Assembly (NCBI GenBank): GCA_024235035.1
Contig: JACKNE010000010.1
Location: 62,001 to 126,000, forward strand
DNA from: Gammaproteobacteria bacterium
GTDB lineage: Bacteria > Pseudomonadota > Gammaproteobacteria > Competibacterales > Competibacteraceae
Direction of reading: 5' to 3'
DNA: 64,000 bases
Shown here: piece by piece, positions 26,619 through 39,978 of the stretch
Position numbering within the stretch: position 1 is the stretch's first letter
Layout: each line of letters opens with the position of its first letter
The notes under the pieces: model-generated
What the model was told of the DNA's origin: nothing
The model's input: only the letters and a program-made list of their open reading frames with translations
Databases searched by the model: none
Position numbers and translations under genes: made by a program

Positions 26619-28031
26619 TTAGACTTCCAGATAATCCAGAATCCCCTCTGCTGCTTCACGACCCTCGAAAACCGCAGTGACGACCAGGTCAGAGCCACGC
26701 ACCATATCGCCGCCAGCAAACACCTTGGGATTACGCGTCTGGAACTTGAACCGACCTTTAGGCGAAGACTGTACTCGGCCCCGCAAATCTACCGCAATGC
26801 CAAATTCGCCGAACCAAGGTGCGGGATTGGGCTGGAAGCCAAAAGCGATGATCACCCGGTCAGCAGGCAGAATTTCCTCGGACCCAGGCAGTATTTCCGG
26901 CGCACGTCGGCCCCGTGCATCAGGTGCGCCGAGCCGAGTGGCGCAAACCTTGACCCCTTCCACGCGACCGCTGCCGACGATTTCCAACGGCTGGCGATTC
27001 CACAGAAAGCGCACGCCCTCTTCCTTAGCGTTGGCTACTTCACGCCGGGAACCAGGCATATTGACCTCGTCGCGGCGGTAGGCGCAGGTGACGCTGGTTG
27101 CGCCCTGGCGAATGGCAGTGCGGTTACAATCCATTGCGGTGTCGCCGCCGCCCAATACCACCACCCGTTGGTTCTGCATGTCGATGAATTCACTGGGCGT
27201 TTTTTCCAGCCCCAACAAGCGGTTGATATTGGAAACCAGATAAGGCAATGCGTCATGGACACCCGGTAGATCCTCGCCGGGAAAGCCGCCTTTCATGTAG
27301 GTATATGTCCCCATACCGAGAAATACCGCATCGTATTCATCCAGCAGGTGTTGAAACGGCAGGTCGCGGCCAATTTCAGTGTTCAGCACGAATTCCACGC
27401 CCATCTCCTCCATGATCTCTCGGCGGGTTTGCACCACAGCTTTTTCCAGCTTGAACGGCGGGATACCGAAGGTGAGCAGACCACCGATTTGCGGATAGCG
27501 GTCGAACACCACTGGTTTGACTCCGTTGCGGATCAGAATGTCGGCACAGCCGAGTCCGGCAGGTCCCGCGCCGACAATCGCTACTCGCTTATCCGTAGGC
27601 GTCACTTGAGACATATCGGGTCGCCACCCGGCTTTCAAGGCTTCATCCGTGATGTATTTTTCGATTGAACCGATGGTGACTGCGCCAAAGCCGGCGTTCA
27701 GAGTGCAATCACCCTCACACAGCCGATCCTGCGGGCAGACTCGGCCACACATTTCCGGCAGTGAGTTAGTGCGGTGCGAGAGCTCGGCGGCCTCAAAGAG
27801 ATTGCCTTCGGCGATCAGTTGCAGCCAGTTGGGAATGTAGTTATGAACTGGACATTTCCATTCGCAATAAGGATTGCCGCAGTGGAGGCAGCGGCCCGCT
27901 TGGACAGCGGCGGAATCGGCGTCGAACTGCCCATAAATTTCTCCGAACTCAAGAACACGCTCGCGAGCCGACTTCTTGTCCGGATCCTGGCGCGGGTTTT
28001 CAATAAACAGTAAAGGCTTGGCTTGGGACAT
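26619..28031 (-). CDS. gltD: Glutamate synthase (NADPH) small subunit
   Basis: 470 residues. An N-terminal cysteine cluster (CLHCGNPYCEWKCPVHNYIP and CGRVCPQDRLCEGDCTL) binds the two [4Fe-4S] clusters; an FAD-binding GxGxxG (AIVGAGPAGLGCADILIRNG) follows, then the NADPH site (VVVLGGGDTAMDCNRTAIRQGA) and the C-terminal VFAGGDMVRGSDLVVTAVFEGREAAEGI. It passes electrons from NADPH to GltB. It lies 200 bp downstream of gltB, in an unusually AT-rich gap. Confidence 0.97.
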   Translation of the reverse strand: MSQAKPLLFIENPRQDPDKKSARERVLEFGEIYGQFDADSAAVQAGRCLHCGNPYCEWKCPVHNYIPNWLQLIAEGNLFEAAELSHRTNSLPEMCGRVCPQDRLCEGDCTLNAGFGAVTIGSIEKYITDEALKAGWRPDMSQVTPTDKRVAIVGAGPAGLGCADILIRNGVKPVVFDRYPQIGGLLTFGIPPFKLEKAVVQTRREIMEEMGVEFVLNTEIGRDLPFQHLLDEYDAVFLGMGTYTYMKGGFPGEDLPGVHDALPYLVSNINRLLGLEKTPSEFIDMQNQRVVVLGGGDTAMDCNRTAIRQGATSVTCAYRRDEVNMPGSRREVANAKEEGVRFLWNRQPLEIVGSGRVEGVKVCATRLGAPDARGRRAPEILPGSEEILPADRVIIAFGFQPNPAPWFGEFGIAVDLRGRVQSSPKGRFKFQTRNPKVFAGGDMVRGSDLVVTAVFEGREAAEGILDYLEV

Positions 28032-28231
28032 GGCGAAAACTCGATTTGCTGGGTTTCGGTATTAAAAAAGATTTTTTTTCAAAAACATTGACTATATCCT
28101 GCCATTTATTTGAAAAATATTTATTTTTTAAAAAATTGGAAGAAGATTAATGCTGATTTTTTTATCATATTCCAACTGATCGGGAAAATAGCAGGTTTTC
28201 AGAGCAGGAAACCGCTCTGAAAACCATTCGC
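28032..28231. promoter_or_regulatory. AT-rich gltB-gltD spacer
   Basis: This 200-bp spacer has long T and A runs (around 28066-28170), unlike the GC-rich genes on either side. Together with the hairpin next to gltB it may hold a processing site or a second promoter for gltD. No gene is seen. Confidence 0.4.
28194..28225 (-). terminator. Strong hairpin just after gltB
   Basis: A perfect 12-bp inverted repeat (GGTTTTCAGAGC at 28194-28205, GCTCTGAAAACC at 28214-28225) with an eight-base loop, 6 bases after the gltB stop. It lacks an immediate T-run, so partial termination or mRNA 3' protection is more likely than full termination, given that gltD lies downstream. Confidence 0.55.
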
Positions 28232-32695
<4,464 letters not shown>

Positions 32696-33063
32696 CGATC
32701 AATCACTCCGCATAGGTGAGGCAAACGTCATAGTCGGCTTCCTTGGATAAGGATGGGGTGAGGAAAGTATACGATGATATGCAAACGACGAACCGGATGG
32801 ATTATCGTTCAATATGTTATCAAAATTTTTGGTATCGTAAAGTATTATCCATTTGAATTAAAATTATTTTTATGTGGAAAATGCTTTTTGGTCTGTCGTA
32901 AGGGAAGATCCCGAAAAGATGGGCTGAGCAAAAGCGGTGCGCCAGCGATGGCGGTTCGCTTCATGAGGATCGGATCGAAAGCCTACAATAATCCATATTG
33001 AAAAGTCCTTTTCGCCAAGGCCGGTTTTTCTCACGACCACCATACAACTCCGAGGAGAACATC
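32696..33063. other. Gene-free intergenic region between divergent gltB and CheZ-like gene
   Basis: 368 bp without a convincing gene. The middle (32770-32880) is AT-rich and probably holds promoters in both directions. The part nearer the CheZ-like gene is GC-rich with short complementary stretches, for example GCGCCA/TGGCGG near 32940-32955. No known riboswitch pattern was recognised. A GAGGAG site (33052-33057) precedes ATG 33064. Confidence 0.4.
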
Positions 33064-33654
33064 ATGATCGAAGTGCAAGGTTCGACTGCGCGTAATCCTG
33101 ACCTGGATTGGAGCCAGATTCGAGAGACCCTTTTGATGTTGGCGCTGGCTGTTGCACAGATTGAAGTTTCGATGCGCGACAGTGATGGTTCAGTGGAGAT
33201 GCTGAGCAACTCTTTCACTTCGATGGTCGGGCAGGTCAAGATGATTGAGAGGACTGCCGCCGCACTACCGAATACGGTGGAAAACACAGCTGCCAAGGCG
33301 GCGATGATCGAAAGCTGTGCGACGATCAGCGAGATGATGCATTCGGCCATCGTCGCTTTTCAGTTCTACGACAAGCTGACTCAGCGTCTCAGTCATGTCA
33401 CCTCTAGCTTGGGTTCGCTGGCCAATTTAGTTTCCGACGCCAAGCGGCTTTACAACCCTTATGAATGGCTAGGCATGCAGGAAAAAATCAAATCCCGCTA
33501 TACCATGGAGGAGGAACGATTGATGTTCGAGGCTATGATGGAGGGTAAGAGCGTCAAGCAAGCCTTGGCCATTTATGTTAATGCGATGGAGGAGAAAAGG
33601 CAGAAAGCAGCTGGTGGTAATGGAAGCGACGAGGAAGATATCGAATTATTTTGA
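33064..33654 (+). CDS. Orphan helical protein with a CheZ-like DxxxQ motif
   Basis: 196 residues; ATG 33064 follows GAGGAG. It is almost wholly helical, with no signal or membrane segment. Residues 97-112 read VAFQFYDKLTQRLSHV, where D103 and Q107 reproduce the DxxxQ spacing of the CheZ phosphatase active site, placed in a long amphipathic helix as in CheZ. The C-terminus is a flexible Gly/Asp/Glu segment ending EDIELF, comparable to the acidic-hydrophobic tail with which CheZ holds CheY. Overall identity to CheZ is not evident and no chemotaxis genes are nearby. It may be a divergent phosphatase for a response regulator (inference). It converges on nadA. Confidence 0.5.
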   Translation: MIEVQGSTARNPDLDWSQIRETLLMLALAVAQIEVSMRDSDGSVEMLSNSFTSMVGQVKMIERTAAALPNTVENTAAKAAMIESCATISEMMHSAIVAFQFYDKLTQRLSHVTSSLGSLANLVSDAKRLYNPYEWLGMQEKIKSRYTMEEERLMFEAMMEGKSVKQALAIYVNAMEEKRQKAAGGNGSDEEDIELF

Positions 33655-33732
33655 CCATAAACGTCGAGCTACAGGTATCGGCTGTCGAAAATCATCCCTG
33701 AACTAGACAGCGGGTGCCTGGAACCCACATCA

Positions 33733-34815
33733 TCATGCATCATTGTTTCCTAATACTACCTGTTGGCGTTGCTTAGCAAAATTCAGCAGTCGGCGAATCG
33801 GCAGAGCAGCTCGCTCGCGTACCGCTTCATCGATATGAATCTCATGGTCGCCGGTTTCCAGCACCCGCGCCAGATTGCGCAACCCATTCATCGCCATCCA
33901 CGGGCAGTGTGCGCAACTGACACAGGTTGCACCCTTACCGGCAATCGGCGCCTCCAGCAGGATTTTTTCCGGTGCGGCTAGTTTCATTTTGTGAAACAAT
34001 CCATTATCGGTGGCGACGATAAACTTCTTCGCCGGCAGTTCCTGAACGGCCTTGACCAGCGCCGTGGTTGAGCCCACTAAGTCCGCTTCAGCGATAACAT
34101 CTAGCGGCGATTCTGGATGCACCAGCACCTGAGCGTCGGGATGTGCAGCCCGCAGCTGGCGTAAACCTTCGGCCTTGAACGCCTCATGCACCACGCAGGC
34201 CCCATTCCACAGCAGCATATCGGCGCCGGTTTGCTGTTGCACATAGGCGCCAAGGTGCCGATCCGGCGCCCAGATCAGCCTCTCGCCTTTTTCGGCCAAA
34301 TGCCGCACCAGCTCCAAGGCGATTCCCGAGGTGACGACCCAGTCGGAACGAGCCTTCACGGCGGCGCTGGTGTTGGCATAAACCACCACCGTTCGGTCGG
34401 GATGCTGGTCGCAGAAAGCAGCGAATTCGTCGGCGGGACAACCCAGATCCAGCGAACACTCCGCCAGTAGGTCCGGCATCAGTACCCGCTTTTCGGGATT
34501 GAGAATTTTGGCGGTCTCGCCCATGAACCGCACCCCAGCCACTACCAACGTATTGGCTGGACACTCTGTGCCGAAACGAGCCATGTCCAGTGAATCCGAT
34601 ACATAACCACCGGTCGCGTCAGCTAGTTCCTGTAACTCGGGAGAGGTGTAGTAATGAGCTACCAGAGTGGCGTCCCGCTCGATCAGCAAGCGCCGAATGC
34701 GTTTGGTCAGCACAGTTTTTTCGGTCGCTTCCAGAACCTCGATCACAGTCGGTGGCACCTGCGTTGGCGACAGGCGATGGTCTTTGATAGCCACTTCAGC
34801 AGTGAATGCGCTCAT
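33733..34815 (-). CDS. nadA: Quinolinate synthase
   Basis: 360 residues from ATG 34815, which has GGAG six bases upstream; ATG 34821 abuts the same site and is less likely. Typical NadA motifs: LIAxRDATLVAHYYTSPELQELAD, YVSDSLDMARF, VVAGVRFMGETAKIL, CSLDLGCPADEF, VVYANTSAAVKARSDW, HPESPLDVIAEAD, VATDNGLFHKMK, and CVSCAHCPWMAMNGL. Three cysteines serve the [4Fe-4S] cluster. It condenses iminoaspartate with dihydroxyacetone phosphate to quinolinate in NAD synthesis. Monocistronic; divergent from the hydrolase gene. Confidence 0.96.
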   Translation of the reverse strand: MSAFTAEVAIKDHRLSPTQVPPTVIEVLEATEKTVLTKRIRRLLIERDATLVAHYYTSPELQELADATGGYVSDSLDMARFGTECPANTLVVAGVRFMGETAKILNPEKRVLMPDLLAECSLDLGCPADEFAAFCDQHPDRTVVVYANTSAAVKARSDWVVTSGIALELVRHLAEKGERLIWAPDRHLGAYVQQQTGADMLLWNGACVVHEAFKAEGLRQLRAAHPDAQVLVHPESPLDVIAEADLVGSTTALVKAVQELPAKKFIVATDNGLFHKMKLAAPEKILLEAPIAGKGATCVSCAHCPWMAMNGLRNLARVLETGDHEIHIDEAVRERAALPIRRLLNFAKQRQQVVLGNNDA

Positions 34816-35055
34816 ATTCATCTCCGGCGACGGTGTCCGGCACGTCGCTTGACCGTTTTGGACGCCCATATTTCTGTGTCTCTGATTAACTAACGGGGCA
34901 AGACGTCAGTACTGCAAACGTGGTGAGCCAAGTTCTTAGTTAATTTCATTTTGACATTATTTAGGAAGAGATGGCGAATTTTTTACAGCCTGATGAAGCC
35001 AGACGATGGCTAATTTCCGCTAGAATGCCTGCTTTCCCAACGTAACCTGGAGTCA

Positions 35056-35706
35056 ATGATGGCGGCCCAGCGCGAAACGGTAGTACTGGTGCACGGTTTG
35101 TATGTTCATGGTTTGTGGATGCGTTTGTTGGAGTACTGGCTGGAGGAGTCCGGCTATCATACGGTGAATTTTTCTTACCCGAGCATGACTCGCTCACCGG
35201 CGGAAAATGCCGAAGATCTGCACCGGTTGTTGGAACGGCTGGAGGCGGAGTCGTCGACCGTGCATTTCCTAGCGCATAGCATGGGTGGACTAGTGGTGCG
35301 CTATCTATTTCATCACTATCCCAAGCAGCGACCAGGTCGGGTAGTTACACTGGGTACCCCGCACCAAGGCAGCTATGCAGCGCAGATCATGCATCATAGC
35401 GGACTCGGCGTCTTCGTCGGGCGGGCTTTGGAAGAGGGGTTGCTAGGTGGAGCGCCAGCTTGGACTGCCCCGAATCTGCTTGGCTCGATTGCCGGTACGC
35501 TGAACATAGGTATTGGCCTGTTATTTCCGGCCATGCCTGCGCCAGCGGATGGCATGATCGCGGTGGTTGAAACCCAACTACCGGGCATGGCCGATCATAT
35601 TTGCCTACCAGTCTCGCATATGCAGATGCTGGTCGATCCATCCACGATTACCCAGGCCTGTGCGTTCTTTGCTACCGGCCGGTTTCACCATCCACGTCAT
35701 GGGTAA
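35056..35706 (+). CDS. Alpha/beta-hydrolase, lipase-like
   Basis: 216 residues; two adjacent ATGs (35056, 35059) after GGAG. Short alpha/beta-hydrolase with oxyanion-hole HG (VLVHGLYVHG), nucleophile elbow HSMGG (FLAHSMGGLVVRYLFHHYP), LGTPHQGSYAAQ after the nucleophile as in lipases and PGAP1-like proteins, and a C-terminal His (LPVSHMQML). No signal peptide. Likely an intracellular esterase; substrate unknown. Confidence 0.84.
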   Translation: MMAAQRETVVLVHGLYVHGLWMRLLEYWLEESGYHTVNFSYPSMTRSPAENAEDLHRLLERLEAESSTVHFLAHSMGGLVVRYLFHHYPKQRPGRVVTLGTPHQGSYAAQIMHHSGLGVFVGRALEEGLLGGAPAWTAPNLLGSIAGTLNIGIGLLFPAMPAPADGMIAVVETQLPGMADHICLPVSHMQMLVDPSTITQACAFFATGRFHHPRHG

Positions 35707-35854
35707 GCGAACGGCAAAGTGGTAGGTGGTAGACTGATGGCCCGTATCTCCCCTTACCTAATTCGCCATCTTTCAAGAAACAGGGAGATAGGTTGAGTGG
35801 TTCAATCGATGATTTTCACCTGCATCCCAAGGCAGGCTAGGCAAGAGGCTTTGT

Positions 35855-36598
35855 ATGGCTGGACATAGTAAATGGGCGAACATTCAGCATCGGAAAAATA
35901 CTCAGGATGCCAAACGCGGCAAGCTGTTCACCCGCCTGATTCGAGAAATCACCGTGGCAGCACGCATGAGTGGCGCCGACCCAGGGGCGAATCCACGCTT
36001 GCGGTTGGCCATGGACAAGGCGCTGACTGCCAACATGCCCAGGGATACCATCGAGCGGGCGATCAAACGCGGTACAGGTTCTCTGGAAGGCGTGGAATAC
36101 GAAGAAATTCGCTATGAAGGCTATGGTCCGGGTGGGGTGGCGGTGATGGTCGATGCGGTCACCGACAACCGTAATCGCACGGTGGCTGAAGTACGCCACG
36201 CTTTCAGCAAGTGTGGCGGCAATCTGGGAACCAGTGGTTCGGTGGCGTTTCAATTCGCCGAACAGGGTGTGTTGAGCTACCCAGTGGGCAGCGATGAGGA
36301 CCGAATCATGGAGGTAGCGATCGACGCCGGTGCTGACGATGTCGTCGCGAATGATGACGGATCTGTGGATGTGCTGACCACGCCGACTGCTTTCCAGCCA
36401 GTGCGAGAAGCGATGACCGCCGCCGGATTGGAACCGGAAAGTGCCGAGGTCACGCAACGTGCTGCTTCCAACATCACCTTGGGTTTGGAGGATGCGCAGA
36501 TCATGATCAAACTGCTGGACCTATTGGAAGACCTGGATGATACCCAGAACGTCTATTCCAATGCCGATATTCCTGATGACATCTTGGCAAGACTCTAA
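35855..36598 (+). CDS. yebC: YebC/PmpR-family DNA-binding protein (TACO1-like)
   Basis: 247 residues; hallmark start MAGHSKWANIQHRKNTQDAKRGKLFTRLIREI and the conserved NRNRTVAEVRHAFSKCGGNLGTSGSVAFQFAEQG. Family members were described as transcription regulators; more recent work links the family to translation at difficult sequences. First gene of the yebC-ruvC-ruvA-ruvB run, the standard order in Gammaproteobacteria; ruvC begins two bases after its stop. Confidence 0.96.
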   Translation: MAGHSKWANIQHRKNTQDAKRGKLFTRLIREITVAARMSGADPGANPRLRLAMDKALTANMPRDTIERAIKRGTGSLEGVEYEEIRYEGYGPGGVAVMVDAVTDNRNRTVAEVRHAFSKCGGNLGTSGSVAFQFAEQGVLSYPVGSDEDRIMEVAIDAGADDVVANDDGSVDVLTTPTAFQPVREAMTAAGLEPESAEVTQRAASNITLGLEDAQIMIKLLDLLEDLDDTQNVYSNADIPDDILARL

Positions 36599-36600
36599 GT

Positions 36601-37125
36601 GTGGCCATCGTTCGGTTATTGGGTATCGATCCAGGTTCGCGGATCACCGGTTATGGTATTGTCGACGTAGAGGGACCACACGGATGCCATGTCGCTAGCG
36701 GTTGTATCCAGACGGCCAGCGACCGACCATTACCTGAGCGCTTGAAAACTATCTTCGAGAGTGTGACTGGCGTGATTGGCGAATACCAACCCATGGAAGT
36801 TGCAGCGGAACAAGTCTTCATGCATCGCAATGCCGATTCGGCGCTGAGGCTGGGTCAGGCGCGGGGCGCAGCTCTGTGTGCAGCAGTGATGGCCGGGTTA
36901 CCGGTCAGTGAATATGCGCCGCGCGCCATCAAACAAGCCGTGGTCGGTAGCGGTGCAGCGGATAAATGCCAAGTACAGCGTATGGTGGCTTTGTTGCTGA
37001 ACCTGCCAGAATTACCCCAGGCCGATGCTGCCGATGCACTGGCCGTAGCGATTTGTCATGGTCACACCCGGCAGACCTTGAACCGGTTGGGTGCGGTAGC
37101 CGTACGGACCCAGCGGCGGCGATGA
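36601..37125 (+). CDS. ruvC: Holliday junction resolvase RuvC
   Basis: 174 residues with a GTG start. Catalytic acidic residues are visible in LLGIDPGSRITGYGIV (first Asp), AAEQVFMHRNADSALRLGQARG (Glu) and PQADAADALAVAICH (two Asp). It cleaves Holliday junctions after RuvAB migration. TGA overlaps the ruvA ATG. Confidence 0.97.
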   Translation: MAIVRLLGIDPGSRITGYGIVDVEGPHGCHVASGCIQTASDRPLPERLKTIFESVTGVIGEYQPMEVAAEQVFMHRNADSALRLGQARGAALCAAVMAGLPVSEYAPRAIKQAVVGSGAADKCQVQRMVALLLNLPELPQADAADALAVAICHGHTRQTLNRLGAVAVRTQRRR

Positions 37126-37730
37126 TCGGACGTCTGCGCGGGCTGCTGGCCTGGAAGCAGCCACCCTATCTGATGATCGATGCCCATGGGGTAGGCTATG
37201 AATTGGAGGCGTCGCTGACCACCTTTCAGAACCTACCGGAGATCGGCGCGGAAGCCATCTTGCTCACGCATTTGGTCGTGCGCGAGGATGCCCATACCCT
37301 GTATGGTTTCGCCGACCTGGCGGAACGGAGTCTGTTCCGTAACCTGATTCGGGTGACCGGTGTCGGCCCAAGGTTGGCGTTGCTGATTTTGTCTGGCATG
37401 AGTGTAGAGTCGTTCGGGCGTTGTGTGCGCGAAGGCGATACCCTGTCGCTGACTCGATTGCCGGGTGTCGGCAAGAAGATCGCCGAACGATTGATCGTTG
37501 AGATGCGTGATCGGATTGGTGAGCTGGGTTTACATCCGGCAATCGGGTCTCTGCCAAGTGAACGAGTTGCCGCACCCGAGGCCAGCCCGACCGATGATGC
37601 CATCAGCGCCCTGGTGGCCTTGGGTTACAAGCTACCCGATGCCTCACGCATGGTGCAGAGTCTTGACACCGATGGATTGACCAGTGAGGTCATCATTCGG
37701 CTGGCGTTACAAGCCAGCGTACGCCGTTAA
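37122..37730 (+). CDS. ruvA: Holliday junction branch-migration protein RuvA
   Basis: 202 residues; ATG 37122 overlaps the ruvC stop. OB-fold start MIGRLRGLLAWKQPPYLMIDAHGVGYELE, helix-hairpin-helix pairs (FRNLIRVTGVGPRLALLILSG; LTRLPGVGKKIAERLIVEMRD) and the C-terminal RuvB-binding domain (DAISALVALGYK). It forms the tetramer that binds the four-way junction. Confidence 0.97.
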   Translation: MIGRLRGLLAWKQPPYLMIDAHGVGYELEASLTTFQNLPEIGAEAILLTHLVVREDAHTLYGFADLAERSLFRNLIRVTGVGPRLALLILSGMSVESFGRCVREGDTLSLTRLPGVGKKIAERLIVEMRDRIGELGLHPAIGSLPSERVAAPEASPTDDAISALVALGYKLPDASRMVQSLDTDGLTSEVIIRLALQASVRR

Positions 37731-37823
37731 CATCACATGACCCGCCTAGAAAAATAGACGGCATTTGTCAGCGTTTGGCCTTAAACTTTCCTTGTCCAGA
37801 ATCTGGAAATAGCCGTTACTTTC

Positions 37824-38867
37824 ATGAGTTCCCCTGATCGCTTGATTGCGCCATCCGCCAGCAGCGAAGACACCGTCCTCGATCGGGCGGTGCGTCCCCG
37901 ACGTTTGGCAGAATACGTTGGTCAGCAGGCCATGCGTGAACAGATGGAGATCTTCATTCACGCGGCGCGTGCGCGCCACGAGGCGCTGGATCACGTCCTG
38001 CTGTTTGGGCCACCGGGGTTGGGTAAGACCACGTTGGCGCATATTGTCGCTACTGAGATGGGCGTCAACCTGCGGCAAACTTCAGGGCCGGTGCTGGAGC
38101 GGCCCGGCGATCTGGCGGCGTTGTTGACTAATCTTGAACCTCGCGATGTGCTGTTCATCGATGAGATCCATCGTCTGAGTCCGATGATCGAAGAAGTGCT
38201 GTATCCGGCGATGGAGGACTACCAGATCGACATCATGATTGGCGAGGGACCGGCGGCGCGGTCGATTAAACTGGATCTGGCGCCATTTACGCTGGTAGGA
38301 GCCACTACCCGCGCTGGATTGTTGACCTCGCCGCTGCGAGACCGTTTCGGTATCGTGCATCGCCTGGAATTCTATACGCCGGAGGAGTTGACCGAGATTG
38401 TCGCCCGTTCAGCGCGAATTCTCGGTATTGAGATCGATCTTCCTCCAGGTGCCGCAGAAATCGGCCAGCGTGCGCGTGGCACGCCGCGCATCGCCAATCG
38501 CCTGCTGCGGCGGGTACGTGATTTTGCCGAGGTGCGCGCCGATGGCCGGATTACTGTCGATGTGGCGCAGCAGGCGCTCGATCTGCTTAAGGTAGATGCT
38601 TGCGGCTTCGATGAAATGGATCGGCGGCTCTTATGGCTGATGATCGACAAATTTAGTGGCGGGCCGGTTGGGTTGGATACGCTGGCCGCTGCGTTGAGCG
38701 AGGAACGAGGCACGATTGAAGATGTGCTAGAGCCTTATCTGCTTCAGCAGGGATTCCTGATGCGCACCCCGCGTGGGCGGGTGGCAACCGCTCACGCCTA
38801 CCGGCATTTTGGGTTGGCGCTTAGCGCATCGGCAGGCAGTGGTGGTTTGTTCAGCGCCGGTTCCTGA
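37824..38867 (+). CDS. ruvB: Holliday junction branch-migration ATPase RuvB
   Basis: 347 residues. LRPRRLAEYVGQ-like start (VRPRRLAEYVGQQAMREQM), Walker A GPPGLGKTTLAHIVA, Walker B LFIDEIHRLSP, sensor GATTRAGLLTSPLRDRFGI, and the C-terminal winged helix (LLQQGFLMRTPRGRVAT). It starts 93 bp after ruvA. The next gene in many relatives, ybgC, is not present downstream. Confidence 0.97.
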   Translation: MSSPDRLIAPSASSEDTVLDRAVRPRRLAEYVGQQAMREQMEIFIHAARARHEALDHVLLFGPPGLGKTTLAHIVATEMGVNLRQTSGPVLERPGDLAALLTNLEPRDVLFIDEIHRLSPMIEEVLYPAMEDYQIDIMIGEGPAARSIKLDLAPFTLVGATTRAGLLTSPLRDRFGIVHRLEFYTPEELTEIVARSARILGIEIDLPPGAAEIGQRARGTPRIANRLLRRVRDFAEVRADGRITVDVAQQALDLLKVDACGFDEMDRRLLWLMIDKFSGGPVGLDTLAAALSEERGTIEDVLEPYLLQQGFLMRTPRGRVATAHAYRHFGLALSASAGSGGLFSAGS

Positions 38868-38875
38868 AGAGGCAA

Positions 38876-39157
38876 TTAAGGTTTGGGTGGAGGCTGTGTG
38901 GGATCGGTGACGGGGTTCGGAGAATTGGGTCTAGCTGGTCGCGACAGTTTTTCTGCGGCGATGTCGTATTCATCTATCGTGAGTGTGCCATCGCTATCAC
39001 TGTCGGCAGCGTCGAAGTCCAATTCCTCGACGCTGGCGGCCTCATCGGCGCTGATGAGGCCATCACCATCGGTGTCGGCTTCTTCAAAGGTTAACGGCGT
39101 CGCAGCCAGGATAGGAAGTGCGACCAGCAACGAGGCCAGTAAGATGAAAGTGCGCAT
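38876..39157 (-). CDS. Small exported EF-hand protein
   Basis: 93 residues from ATG 39157; signal peptide MRTFILLASLLVALPILAA. The mature part has two canonical EF-hand calcium loops, DTDGDGLISADEA and DSDSDGTLTIDEY, joined by a short acidic helix, and ends in a Pro-rich tail (NPVTDPTQPPPKP). It is probably a periplasmic calcium-binding protein. It lies on the opposite strand between ruvB and tolQ, exactly where ybgC usually sits, and ends 8 bp from the ruvB stop. Confidence 0.82.
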   Translation of the reverse strand: MRTFILLASLLVALPILAATPLTFEEADTDGDGLISADEAASVEELDFDAADSDSDGTLTIDEYDIAAEKLSRPARPNSPNPVTDPTQPPPKP

Positions 39158-39267
39158 CGAGCAGCTCTCCACGAAATATTGCCTTTATCTGAGGAACGGT
39201 TGCTGATGATCCGTTCGATGACTCAGAATTTTAGCGGAAACTTGAGGAATTTGAGGGGAGAGTGTGG

Positions 39268-39975
39268 GTGACCCATGAGATGTCGTTCTGGAGCTTGATC
39301 GCCAACGCCAGCCTGGTTGTGCAGTTGATCATGCTGGTGCTGATGCTGATTTCGCTAGGTTCGTGGTGGGTGATCGTCAAGAAGCACCTGGTGCTGGGTT
39401 CCGCGCAGGGAGCAGCCGACCAGTTCGAGGATGATTTCTGGTCAGGCATCGATCTTGCCTCATTGTACGCACGGATCAATCGTCAGAAAGAGCTGGTTTG
39501 GGGGATGGACGCCATTTTTCTGGCGGGCTTCCAGGAATTCCTGCGGCTGCGCGCACAGCCGACCGCCGATCCAGAGTCGGTGGTCAGTGGCGCACAGCGA
39601 GCGATGCGGGCGGCGGGTTCGCGGGAGCTGGATGAATTGGAGATGTATTTGCCGTTGCTGGCGACCGCCGGGTCGACCAGCCCGTATATCGGCCTATTTG
39701 GTACCGTGTGGGGTATCATGAACGCCTTCATGGCCCTGGGCGTGACGCAGCAAGCAACCTTGGCGCAAGTCGCGCCGGGGATTGCCGAAGCGCTGGTTGC
39801 CACCGCGATGGGTCTGTTCGCCGCTATCCCCGCAGTGATCTTTTACAATCGCTATGCCCATGATGTGGATCGACTGGCCAACCGTTATCAAACCTTTATG
39901 GAAGAGTTTTCCAATATTCTCCAGCGACAATCTTACAATCTGCGCAAAAGCCGCACCCCTGTGACCCAAGGTTGA
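39268..39975 (+). CDS. tolQ: Tol-Pal system proton channel subunit TolQ
   Basis: 235 residues from GTG 39268, chosen because GGGGAG (39255-39260) stands 7 bases upstream and the product MTHEMSFWSLIANAS resembles other TolQ starts; ATG 39280 is an alternative. Three membrane helices: LVVQLIMLVLMLISLGSWWVIV, LLATAGSTSPYIGLFGTVWGIMNAFMAL, and PGIAEALVATAMGLFAAIPAVIFYN, with the conserved GLFGTVWGIM and TAMGL motifs of the channel. TolQ and TolR form the motor that energises TolA during cell-envelope constriction. Confidence 0.96.
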   Translation: MTHEMSFWSLIANASLVVQLIMLVLMLISLGSWWVIVKKHLVLGSAQGAADQFEDDFWSGIDLASLYARINRQKELVWGMDAIFLAGFQEFLRLRAQPTADPESVVSGAQRAMRAAGSRELDELEMYLPLLATAGSTSPYIGLFGTVWGIMNAFMALGVTQQATLAQVAPGIAEALVATAMGLFAAIPAVIFYNRYAHDVDRLANRYQTFMEEFSNILQRQSYNLRKSRTPVTQG

Positions 39976-39978
39976 AAC

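Noticed and set aside
32890..33000. Possible riboswitch upstream of the CheZ-like gene
   Set aside because: Short complementary stretches exist, but no known riboswitch core (GEMM, TPP, cobalamin) could be matched.
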